Shown here: piece after piece, positions 54,579 through 64,000 of the stretch
Layout of the letters: every line of letters begins with the position of its first letter
Numbering within the stretch: the first letter of the stretch is position 1
Assembly (NCBI GenBank): GCA_029876055.1
Contig: CM056877.1
Location: 2,852,001-2,916,000, forward strand
Length of the DNA stretch: 64,000 bases
Direction: 5' to 3'
Origin: Madurella fahalii
Taxonomy: Eukaryota; Ascomycota; Sordariomycetes; Sordariales
Notes under the pieces: model-generated
Databases searched by the model: none
The model's input: the letters and a program-made list of their open reading frames with translations, nothing else
Told to the model about the DNA's origin: nothing
Translations under genes and position numbers: made by a program

Positions 54579-56490
54579 AGCGAGAACCGGGAGGGTTGGG
54601 TAATTACGGGACCGTTGGTGTTGGGACTTTTACATAGGTTAATAAGAGCGCCCTGCTTCCTTGGGTAAAATGGAATTCGCCTTTTTTTTACCAGCTTTCT
54701 TCTACTCACAGATGGTGAGGCTCTTCCGTAGCAACTTAATCCTCTATCTATCCTCATGGCATGCTTTAAAAAATCCTCATTTTGATCTTGCATTTTTACT
54801 TCCCACTTTCGCTCCGTTCTGCTGCCGGTTCTCGATCCCAGCCCGCGGGCGACGGCCGGCCGACGAAGCGAGTTTACGGAGATAATATGTAGTGGCACCC
54901 CGCCCTGCTCCAAAAGCACCCTGGGCTATAAATCCGTCCACAGTTCAAAGTATTGCAGACGTAGATTAACGAGGAGGTAGTCCTGCGTTAGGCGGGGGCA
55001 CAGGTCGTGAGGGTTAATCATGGACTTTTGTGGTAGAAAGAGAAGGAGAAGGAGGCTAGGCGGAGGAGAACCGGACGTGGGACCACTTGATCATCTGCGC
55101 CAAAACTCCTCTACCCCGCCGCGGCCGTTTTGGACCTCTCCTCTTTCTTCTTCTCCGGTATTGGGCACTTCCATCACTTTGCCCGGACAATGTTGCCGTC
55201 CGTCCCAGACGGTGAGACGGTTTGGCTTTTGGTTTGCAATGTACGGCTAGAGCTAGGGCTACAAATACTGTAGCCGCGGCCGGGCCGGATGTGGGTCATC
55301 ACATAGTCTTCGGTTTCCTTCGGGCGGGTGCCCCGCCCGGACTGGGGTTGGGGCCGTGGCGGGGCCGGTCCCGGGGTCCTCCGAAGATGGTGGTCCATCC
55401 GGGGTAGCACGCCTCAAGGAACTAAGATAACCTCACTCCGGAAAATGTCTTGTTGACGCAGCGAGGGCTCAACCCAGGTTTTGGTCGGGTGTTGGACGCG
55501 TGGGTGATGGTTGAGCAGTTGGGGCGTCGTTCACGGCAGTGCCCACCTTGGCATTGGCCCAGCTCGGCTGATATGCCTTGCATACCGGACAGTTAGCTAC
55601 CATGATGTTATTCATCTAGGCGTCACTATGGTCACTATTGCTAGCGCTGGGCTTGGGCGACGAATACTTAAAACGTCCTGATAGAAACACCTCCTTTGTT
55701 TGCCAAGTCGGTGAGCGGCCAGAGCGAGCCGAGTGCCAGTAGCAACAAAAGCCGGAGAGACAGCTGTGACGCAGGGTGTTGGCGTCGGTCGTCTCGAGGT
55801 TATTGGGTGGCTGTGCTCTGCGGTGTTCCAAGGGGCTTCTGGCGCCCATTCTCGGGTTCTCAAAGTGCGTTGGCCGTGTACCAAATCAGCCCAATAAGGC
55901 AGCAAAGGCTACTTGAAGCCAAGACTCTGTCTCGGTCCCGAGCATCACACCCAGCCTCTGAGATCGCCAATATTCGGCGGATGCATGCATCCTGATGCAA
56001 ACGTGCCGTCTGGGACGCGCGGCTCCCCCAACCATGTGGATGGGTAAAACTGCCCGAGTTTTATGGCTGCGATAAAAACTCGTGGAGGCTAGAAAAGGTT
56101 CCCGAGTATGAGGATAAGGTGCACAAATGTGTTGGTGCATCCGCGGTCTTGGGGAAGGCCGTCCAACCCCTGCTCGGCCTTTTGAATGTGTGGACCCATC
56201 GCCGCTGCGGCTGTATGAACTGTACAGCACCGGACTGCAACATCTGCACCAAACAGACGGCGGGCATGAGTCCGACGAGGGAGGGGGTGATCAAACGAAG
56301 CATACTATAGGCTGGTTTTACCCCCTTGCACCAGCACAGCATTCCTGCCGCGCAATATCTTAAATCCCCCAAAACATCCCGCCCCACGATATACTCCCTC
56401 GTCCATTATCTCATGCTTTGTCCGCGAGCCCGCATACTGTACTATTGAGCCTCTGACGGGAATACACAAACCCCGGCACGAACTGACAAG
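54579..56490. other. Intergenic, no supported gene
   Basis: GC-rich patches (55050-55400) with uninformative frames. Nothing recognised; the right end is the promoter of the cytochrome b561-like gene. Confidence 0.45.
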
Positions 56491-57474
56491 ATGATCCGGC
56501 ACCAGGCATATCATGGCCTGCAACTTGTAGCCTTCGCCTGGCTGAGTATGTCACAGGCCTGACCGCTAACCTTTGGCCAAACTGCTAACACCAGCAGTAC
56601 TCGAGGTGTCGGCCCGAGGCGGAGGTGGAAGTGGTGGATACGGGAGCGGTGGAGGTGGGGGATTTTATGGTGGGTCGGGATCCAGCTACGGCGGAACCGG
56701 GGCCGACGGCGGTGGCAACCGCTTTGGTGGTTCCAGCGGGTTCCGGACCGGGGCGGGTTTCGATGTTGACAGCGCACGGAACTACCGGAGGATCCACGGC
56801 ATCCTCGCCGCCCTCGCCATGGTCTTGCTCTTCCCCATCGGATCCATCCTGCTGCGCGTGCTCCCCGGCCGCATCGGCTTCTGGGCGCACGCCATCTTCC
56901 AGGCGCTAGCCTTCTGCGTGTATGTTGCGGCCGCCGCACTGGGCATTTACCTGGTGCGCATGGTGCAGATCCCGGGCTCTGGCAGCTTGGTGAGTTACTA
57001 CCAACACCCTCTAGGAGGCCATCGCGGTACGAGAACACCAGGTGACGCAGTTGCTAACACGGTGCATCTCCCTTCCAGCTGGAAATCCCTTCGATCAACT
57101 ACCATCCCATCATCGGCATCGTGCTGCTCGTGCTGTTAGTCGCCCAGCCGGTCTTCGGGTTTGTCCACCACTCCAAGTACAAGAAAGTGCAGAAGCGGCA
57201 GATTTGGTCCTACCTGCATCTGGTCGACGGGCGCATCGGCATCGCTCTAGGCATCATCAACGGGGGGCTAGGGTTGCACATCGCGAATGCCTCGAATCAT
57301 GCCAAGATAGTGTACGCCAGTGTTGCCGCTGTCATGGGGGCCCTCTGGGTGGTCGTCGCGATCTGGGCCGAGGTCAGGAGGATTCGGAGAAACCGGCAGG
57401 CCCAGAAAGCGACTGATCCTGTGGTGGTCACGAAGGTTGCTACTGCCAGCGAGCGAAGTGAGAGCGAAGATTAA
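56491..57474 (+). CDS. Cytochrome b561-like membrane protein (280 aa)
   Basis: Three exons: 56491-56545, 56598-56989 and 57079-57474 (introns 52 and 89 nt). An N-terminal hydrophobic signal is followed by a Gly/Ser/Tyr-rich extracellular stretch of about 50 residues with no DOMON domain. Then come four to five helices: RIHGILAALAMVLLFPIG, WAHAIFQALAFCVYVAAAAL, NYHPIIGIVLLVLL, YLHLVDGRIGIALGIINGGL and a final helix. Histidines at about 85, 116, 158 and 196 lie one per helix in the positions of the four haem ligands of cytochrome b561. Fungal proteins of this type transfer electrons across membranes, often paired with extracellular iron reductase or CDH-like domains. The Gly-rich head in place of DOMON is unusual. 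The tail is charged and cytosolic. Confidence 0.85.
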
Positions 57475-57659
57475 GCGGTGTTTCTCATGCGGGCTTCTCT
57501 GTTAGGTTAAAGGTGTTCGAATGAGGGATAGGAGAGTCGGTGGTTCCGTCCGTTGATTTGGATACTCGAAGCATACCATACCTAATTATATATCACACGC
57601 ATTCCTACTTTCAGGTTTTCGATATTGCCTCTGTTCTGGATAATTCATCCGTTCTCTTA

Positions 57660-60172
57660 TTACCATAAGTGCTGCCAGTTCAACGGTGGAGTGGGATAGG
57701 TAGTTTCGAAAATGACTTTCTTGAGCTCGCTGAGTTTCGGTTCCTTCAATCTCCCTTTGAGCGCGTCCATGAATCTTTCCCGTACCACGACCCGAGTAAT
57801 GAGCTCTACTCTCTGCCCTTCGTCAAGGATGCTGGCAAGCAGCCGCGGGCTCTTATGCTGGCCGGTTCTTAGAATCTCAAGCTGCGTTTGGCAAGCGAGT
57901 TGCCGTATCTCGTCAATACCTTGAACAACAGTTAGCCAAGACTGCTTCGCCGCACCAGCAGATCTAGGACTTACCGCAATCTCGTATGTATCCTAGCAAT
58001 GCGGTGTTAGTAGCGCATAGATCGATAGGTTGATTAGCATGAAGAGGTTGGTTGGACGTACCCGGTATTTCAAATGATAGGAAACGCAAATTCAGGTATC
58101 TCTCAACTGACTCGGGGGAGACGTCGTTGAAACTACCCCAGAGGTTGAGCCGTGGCCGCCTCGTCTTCTCAATGTCATTCATGCCAGTACTATATATAAA
58201 CTTTGCCAGCGAGGCCGGGTCAATGATTTGGTGAGCTTGGCGGCTTCCATTAGCAATGACCGGAGAAAATCTGATGTCAACCTTCGAAGATTAGGTGCTT
58301 ACCTCGTGCCACGGCGTCTTCTGGCCCAAACACGTCGACCTGTTCCATGCTCTCGGGCTTGAGGTGGAAATAGAGGATAATGAATCTGGCGAACTTGACA
58401 AAGAACCAAATTCGGCGCGGCGGAAGTCGGAGATATGCGTTAATGAGGAGCTCTCGATTGCGTTGCCGGATGGGTTCGGCGACCTTGCCTTTGGACCACG
58501 CATCGATTTTAACGCGAAGTATCCACATCCTCTGAGCCTGTTCCATGTCTTTAATTAGCGTGTCCGATGAGCCCCCTGGTGGTTTTGTTAGATTGACAAT
58601 GTTTCACTGCTACTACCCGGCTACGGTTGGTTACTTGCCGAGACTGGAGTAGATGCGATTGAACCGGGGATCAACTGAAGGGCGCGGCATGCTCTCTTTC
58701 TTCATGTCTTCGAGAAACGCATCTTTGTCACCGTCTAAGAAGCGGTCTAATTTCCGCCTCTTTTCGCCATGGCTGCGCCGGAATGCCTCGTAGTCGTGGA
58801 TCAGAGGGGTTGGTAGCTTGACCCATATGGTCTTCTTTGTAGACCCTAGGTTGCGTGACACCGACTCCAACTTCTTCAGGGCCGCCGCGCGGAGGTCCGC
58901 ATCCAGACCGGTGATGATCTTTCCCACTGAGCAGGGCGCCGTGAGGTACCATTCCAGGGTCCGCGCGAAACTCTCCTTCGACTCAAATACCACGCTGGAA
59001 CAACGGGCACAGTTGTCTAGCAGGATGGCGTTGATCGTGTGGACGTGGGTCGAGCTGATTGGGAAGAAACTGAAGCAGAATTTATGGTCTTTTCTCGGCC
59101 TCCCGTTCTCACCGCTAACCAGGTGGAGCTGGCCGTTCACAACCTCGGTGTAGGTGTTTCGAGCTTTGTCGATGGGGAGGTCGGCCAGCATCGATTTCAC
59201 CTCGTAATCGTAGACCGAATCAACAGCGAGAAAGCGATTGAACGCTCGACGTTGCTTGACGGCCTCATCTGCATCTTCCAGGGCGTTTGGAAACACGAGG
59301 CTTCGGAGAACGATCATGAGACGCGGGGATAGCGGGGCAAACTCGTGAAGGGGCGTATAGCTTGCCTCACCAATCACGCCCGTCTTGGCGTCCTGGACGA
59401 AGTGATTTGGTCCTTCGAAGATGTTGTAGCTGTTGTCGGTGAGGATGAACTCGTCGTCGGCGCTGGATGGGTTACATATGGCCATGTAAGAGAATTCGAC
59501 ATGGCTCCAAAACCACATTGCATCCTCTGGATACATGCGCTTCCGCAGCTCGAAGACCCATTCCCTCTCGGGATCCATCTCCAGCTCGATGATGGTCTTG
59601 ATGTTGTGGAACCAAACATCCAGCGGCCTCTTGAAGCCGTGCTTGGCCATGTATTCTTGCACCGCCTCTCTGTCATTCGCATTGTACTCCTCTGGCTTCT
59701 GGTGGAAAAAGCGGCGGCGAAAGGTGTCCCCGCGGTACTTGAGCAGGAAGAGGAACTTTCGGATAAGGTCTCGTTCGTCACGCGTGATCCACAAGCCGGA
59801 TTCCTTCATCTCGAACGCCTTGGTAATCTTCCGAAACACAACGCTGGCCTTGCTCTCTAGGTTGGAGAGCAGTAGCTCGATGTGCTGCTGCTGCTCAGTG
59901 GGCTTGCTGGTGTCTTGGTACATGTTCATCTGGCCGAGGATGCGCGTGACCGGCTTCTCATTGATGGCCGGAGGATCGGCAAGCAGGTCCAGATTGCGGA
60001 CAACCGGGTCTCCGGGGAACATGCCCTTTTCATACTTGCGCTTAGAGGGGCACTTCCGCTTCCTGGGACCGTCGCCGTCTGGCTTGTAAGGGTGGGAGTA
60101 GTTTCTGAGGAGGAATTTGGGGACAAAGTGGTGGTACTGAGCGTTTGACTTCGCCGCTTCTGCTGCCGTCAT
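57660..60172 (-). CDS. DUF4238 family protein (752 aa) with a GC-AG intron and an 18-nt exon
   Basis: Five exons: 60172-58639, 58575-58303, 58235-58062, 57992-57975 and 57919-57660. ATG 60172 gives MTAAEAAKSNAQYHHFVPKF, the usual DUF4238 start; upstream codons lack an ATG. The first exon would end at TAA 58631, but a GCAAGT donor at 58638 with a CTAAC branch site and CCACCAG acceptor (63 nt) restores frame, giving SSLGGSSDTLIKDMEQAQRM. Three further GT-AG introns (67, 69, 55 nt) flank an 18-nt exon; all phases agree and the frame stays open to TAA 57660. Residues around QYHHFVP and EFSYMAICNPSSADDEFILTDNSYNIFEG fit DUF4238, a family of unknown function, sometimes metal-dependent-nuclease-like in prediction. 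Convergent with cytochrome b561. Confidence 0.8.
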
Positions 60173-61634
60173 GATTGATGTGAGGGTGCCGCAGAACCGC
60201 GTCGAGCTGTAGTTGCGAGTGACGATGCGAAAGATACGGCCCAGCCCGACCAAGAGCGGTCGAACGCGATGATAAATGGCGTTTCCATGATGCACGGAGG
60301 CCTACGGCGTAGCGGGGTAGCTTTAATGCTTAACCTGCATTAAGACCCCAATTTGGCCACTGAGAAGGCTTCAAACGCCGGCTTTTGTGAAGATGGGGGC
60401 CAACCAGCCACATACCGGAAAGCCACGGATGAAGGCTGGAAGAGCGTGAGGGGCATCATGCTCGCGAAGGCATACGGCCACTGCATCGCCTGAAAGGCGA
60501 CAAGTGAGAGGATGCGACCTGCACAATTGCTAAAGTCTGTTGATATTGTACCGCATCGAATTCACTATGCGGCCCGCTCGAGATTTTTCATAAGGTAAAA
60601 GTAGAGGCAATTACCTTACCTTGGTATTATTGTTCGCATCCGTGCTTCCGGGACGGGAAGAATAGAGCGGCGGGAGTCACCTTTAGGCGCTACTCAGATC
60701 GCTGCGAATTTACGGTAAATAGTACTTTGATACCTGGTGCTCGCTAACGTGGTGAAGCCGAGTTTCAAGGCGACCGCTCCTTTTTCGTTTGTGGCTCGCA
60801 TCCGGCTCCAGAAACACCAATTCTCACCAGCTCCTCTGCGCATCCGCCTTGCAAATAATTAGTCTCTCGGCGACCAGCACCGGCAGACTACCCGCAAGTT
60901 GAGCCGGCACCTCCTCTTCGATTGGACCCCAGCTGGAACAGTACCTGTCTAGTGTAGTGTGACAGGACAAAAGCGGGTTCGTAAAGCACATATCGAGCTT
61001 TGAAGCGGCTCCGCGTCCAGAGCTGAGAGTCTTATACGCCACCTGACAGGGCAAGGGTATCACTGGATAGTATGCACTGCATCATGTTGATCATTGCCGT
61101 TTGAAAAAGAAAAAAAAAATGAAAAATCATGGTTAGCGGTTGGAGGATCGAGGTTAGGTCGTCGGCAGTTGATCAGCGTGTTTAGGGAGAAATACGGGAT
61201 TGGTGGGAGAATTCACAGCATCAGGCAGGGAGGATATTACCGCGTCTCCAAACACCATCAGACGAAGTGGGGATACCTCGTTGGCCCAGAGCCCCGGGAC
61301 TTCTAACCTCATCGGTATGACGGAACCAAGCCATGAAACATGCACAACTTAAGCTTGGCATGTCGCATCGGGGGTGTTGCCCCTCCTGGAGATGGACACG
61401 ACTGGCAATAATAATAATCGAGAACTCGCCTGCCTGTACTTGCTATCAGATCACCCTCCACGGAGCAAACGACTCCACATCATTCGGAAACACGTCGTCC
61501 AGATAGGACGTCGTGTCGAGATTCCCCGGCGGAGGAATCCCGTGTCCCTCGGAGCTCTGGGCTGCTGGTAATTCGCTCAGCTACGCCGCCAGCCGAAATG
61601 TAGTTCAAGGGTGCCATAGACGAGCCCCAGTGCA
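60173..61634. other. Intergenic between DUF4238 and pectate lyase genes
   Basis: No supported gene. It serves as upstream region for both divergent genes; a poly-A-rich patch (61110-61120) is the only notable feature. Confidence 0.5.
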
Positions 61635-61640
61635 TATAAA
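61635..61640 (+). promoter_or_regulatory. TATA box of pectate lyase gene
   Basis: TATAAA about 99 nt before ATG 61739, suiting an inducible secreted-enzyme gene. Confidence 0.55.
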
Positions 61641-61738
61641 GCGACATATTGGGCAAGTAACCTAGTGACGTGCACCTGGAACTTTCTAGCAGTCCGCAAC
61701 AACATTTCTCGGTTCTGGTAAGCTGCCGCGAGTCCAAT

Positions 61739-63171
61739 ATGAAGCTCCTTGCGCTTGTGCCCGTTTTCGCCCTGGCAACGGCCACTCCGACCCCGACTCA
61801 GCCCGAGGGAGGAACAGCCAGGTTAGCAAAGAGAGCAACTATCTCGGACGCTGCGAATCTGGGATTTGCAACGCTGAATGGAGGGTAAGATAACTTTATC
61901 TTCGGGACGCACTGGAGTTGGCTAATGTGGCTTGCTTGGCCTAGCACGACGGGAGGTGCCGGCGGCACTGTGACAACTGTCTCGACGTTGGCTCAGTTCA
62001 CGGCTGCCGTCAGTGAGAAGAATCCTGCCCCGGCCATTGTTGTTATTCAGGGTGTCATTAGCGGAAACGAGAAGGTCCGGATTGGAAGCAACAAGTCAAT
62101 CATTGGTTTACCGGGATCCGGTGAGTTCTGGCATTTACTACTGTATCTACTGTTACTTAGCTGGCATGTCTGCGTTGGTGCCTTAGACTGACAGGCAATG
62201 TAGGGTTCAAAGGAGTTGGCCTGCACTTCCGCAGGCAGAGCAACCTGATCCTGCGGAACATTGTCTCGTCCTTCGTTCCCGCTGACAACGGAGATGCGTT
62301 AAAGATAGAGGTACCGCTCTTTCCAGCTTCACTTTGGCGTGGACTTCCACCTAACTTGAAACTTTAGGAAAGTACCAACGTCTGGGTCGACCATTGCGAG
62401 TTTCATTCCGCCCTCGTTGATGACAAGGACTACTATGACGGGCTGGTTGACTCGTCCCACGGCTCCGACTTTGTCACTATTTCCCAGTGGGTCCCTTCAC
62501 TACTTTCAGTCCCTCACAGCTTTTTCCGACCCAAAGCGAGAGAGGAAAAAACAGCCTAGACATCCAATCACTGACACGGCATTGGCAGCACTTACTTCCA
62601 TGACCACTGGAAGGCCTCCCTCAACGGGCACAGCGACAACAACGCTGGCGAGGACCAAGGGAAGCTCCACGTCACCTACGCCAACAACTACTGGAAGAAC
62701 TGCAATTCCCGAGGCCCGCTGTTCCGGTTCGGCACCGGCCACATCTACAACTCGTACTATGAGAAGTAAGAAGGTCATCCGAGTTTAGGCACGAAAGAGC
62801 AACGCTGACAAGCAAAATGCTCTTTCAGCATGAGCACGGCTATCAACACGCGCATGGGTGCTCAGGTGCTGGTGCAGAGCAACGCGTTCGGGAACGTCTC
62901 GTACCCTGTGACCAGCCGAGATTCGAAGCAGGTCGGGTGAGTTGAAAAATTCTGCACGTCTCAGGGGGAGATTGATTAGGGGGCTTTCTGGCTGACAGGA
63001 TGGGAATTCAGATATGCGACGATCATTGACACCGACTTGGGTGGCGGGATCAACGACGCGCCAGCAGGGAACATGGCCCCCAACTCTGTGGGATATTCTT
63101 ATTCGCTTCTCGGGTCTGGCGCGGTGGCCGGAACAGTCCCGCGAGAAGCCGGGGCAATCCTGACGTTTTAG
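61739..63171 (+). CDS. Pectate lyase, PL1 family, secreted (330 aa)
   Basis: Seven exons: 61739-61884, 61945-62120, 62204-62310, 62368-62486, 62589-62765, 62829-62936 and 63012-63171. All introns are GT-AG (57-102 nt) and the frame is continuous. Signal peptide MKLLALVPVFALATATP, then a propeptide ending in KR. The right-handed parallel beta-helix of PL1 is visible: GTVTTVSTLAQFTAAV, IGSNKSIIGLPGSGFKGVGL, LILRNIVSSF, VWVDHCEFHS and DYYDGLVDSSHGSDFVTISH (Ca2+-binding aspartates), TYFHDHWKASLNG, and the catalytic Arg region NCNSRGPLFRFG. It cleaves polygalacturonate in plant cell walls by beta-elimination. Good secretory design suggests a plant-biomass lifestyle. Confidence 0.93.
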
Positions 63172-63446
63172 TCTAGCGTGGGATGTGGTGGATGGGACGC
63201 AGGAGCGAGATGGGTTGCAGGGCACAACTTGAACCCCTCTCATGCTGTCGACCTGCCCCTGGGCGTGGCGTTGCACGGCTGTCACGTAGCGATCATCTAC
63301 TGCCTGATACCTATTAAATTTCCTAACTGAACTTATCCTTATTGCACACTTCGTTATATCTCCCCGCATTACCATCCCTCCAACCACTTCCCTTTCTCCC
63401 CCTCCTTCCTCATCTTCCTTCAACCCCCCTCACCCGTTTTGCACTT
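63172..63446. other. Convergent 3' region between pectate lyase and P450 genes
   Basis: Pyrimidine-rich on the plus strand toward 63440; no gene. Confidence 0.5.
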
Positions 63447-64000
63447 TTACTTCCTCACGCTCAGCTTGGTCACCAACCCCTCCTGTCTCGCGAACCAGCT
63501 GCAGGTAACCTCCCACTCCTTGGCCGGGTCGTCCAGCTCAATGTCGTAGCGGTTCACCAGGGTAGCGACGATCTTGTACACCTCCATGAGGGCGAGGTGG
63601 CGGCCGATGCAGACCCGGGACCCGGCGCCGAAGACCAGGTCGGCCTGCTGCATCTTGACCAGGCGGGCCTTGTAGGCGTCCTCGGGCTCGGCGTCGCCGC
63701 ACAGCCAGCGCTCGGGCCGGAACTCGTCGGCGTCGTCGCCGTACACGCCCTTGTTGCGTCCCGTCACGTACGCGTTCAAGCCCACCGCGGTCCCCGCGGG
63801 CACGTACGACCCGTCCGGCAGCGTCAGCCCGCCCGCGGGTACGTACCGCTCCAGCAGCATGGCCACGGCCGGGTGCAGCCGCATCGCCTCCTTGACCACG
63901 GCGTCCAGGTACGCCAGCTTGTGCGCCGCCGTGTACCCGACCGCCCGGCCCGCGTCGAAGCCGGCGTCGCGCACCTCGCGCACCAGCCGCTCGTACGCGC
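63447..64000 (-). CDS. Cytochrome P450, C-terminal part (5' end outside window)
   Basis: The frame is open to the right edge and ends at 63447. It shows the K-helix KEAMRLHP (ExxR), the meander FRPERWL, and the haem loop FGAGSRVCIGRHLALME (the Cys ligand in RVCIG), then a short C-terminus. These are the defining P450 motifs. The enzyme probably sits on the ER through an N-terminal anchor lying outside the window. Substrate unknown. Codon use is extremely GC-rich here compared with the 2.6-kb P450 relic. Confidence 0.92.
   Translation of the reverse strand, partial: AYERLVREVRDAGFDAGRAVGYTAAHKLAYLDAVVKEAMRLHPAVAMLLERYVPAGGLTLPDGSYVPAGTAVGLNAYVTGRNKGVYGDDADEFRPERWLCGDAEPEDAYKARLVKMQQADLVFGAGSRVCIGRHLALMEVYKIVATLVNRYDIELDDPAKEWEVTCSWFARQEGLVTKLSVRK

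Noticed and set aside
1..64000. tRNA, rRNA or CRISPR features
   Set aside because: Looked for tRNA T-loop-like boxes (several GGTTCGAA-like hits, e.g. 27531 and 47449), 5S-like motifs and regular spaced repeats; none had supporting structure. A tRNA scan would be decisive.

Overview
This window looks like nuclear DNA of a filamentous ascomycete (Pezizomycotina, probably Sordariomycetes; the class is inferred from gene families only). Genes carry short introns of about 50-130 nt with GTRAGT-like donors and CTAAC/CTGAC-type branch sites. Families typical of these fungi are present: a HET-domain protein, a SAT20/rhodopsin-like receptor, GH72, PL1, a But2-like secreted protein, DUF3638 and DUF4238. 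GC-rich gene islands alternate with AT-richer stretches that hold broken genes and repeats. Exon joins below were worked out by hand from splice signals and frame continuity.

Layout. 1-1694: 3' end of a very large DUF3638/DUF3645 gene. 1.7-10.2 kb: a decayed accessory block with a P450 relic, one intact small secreted 6-Cys protein gene, repeat pieces, a JmjC/AT-hook relic, and a protein kinase pseudogene whose in-frame stops all look like C-to-T changes. 10.8-18.5 kb: one uninterrupted 2559-codon gene on the minus strand that joins a HET domain, acidic linkers, a long TPR array, a coiled coil and C2H2-like fingers. It is divergent from a 453-aa multi-pass membrane protein (19.0-20.5 kb). 20.5-25.0 kb: gene-poor, holding one copy of a dispersed repeat. 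25.0-31.5 kb: a rhodopsin-like receptor, a palindromic MITE-like element, an NTF2-FMO monooxygenase and a convergent enoyl-CoA hydratase-like gene.

32.6-39.1 kb is a conserved housekeeping island: an RBM25/Snu71-like RRM-PWI splicing factor, mitochondrial ribosomal protein bS21m (divergent from the splicing factor) and a HAUS6-like augmin subunit. 39.4-51 kb is mixed: gene fragments, a But2-like secreted protein, an RRM-like protein, the second large copy of the dispersed repeat in inverted orientation, a gene with a Copia-derived beta-barrel, a FAS1-like remnant, a LINE 3' end, a decayed MFS transporter and a membrane protein cut off beside a repeat. 53-63.2 kb returns to intact genes: a GH72 glucanosyltransferase, a cytochrome b561-like protein, a five-exon DUF4238 gene with a GC-AG intron and an 18-nt exon, and a seven-exon pectate lyase. 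The 3' end of a cytochrome P450 gene runs off the right edge.

How parts fit together. GH72, PL1, But2-like, the 6-Cys protein and cytochrome b561 belong to the wall/secretome layer. The HET-TPR-finger protein is the best candidate for an unusual recognition or immune-type protein. Premature stops explained by C:G to T:A transitions in the kinase, the MFS gene and the 39.5-kb fragment suggest that repeat-induced point mutation (RIP) or a similar process has acted on duplicated sequence here.
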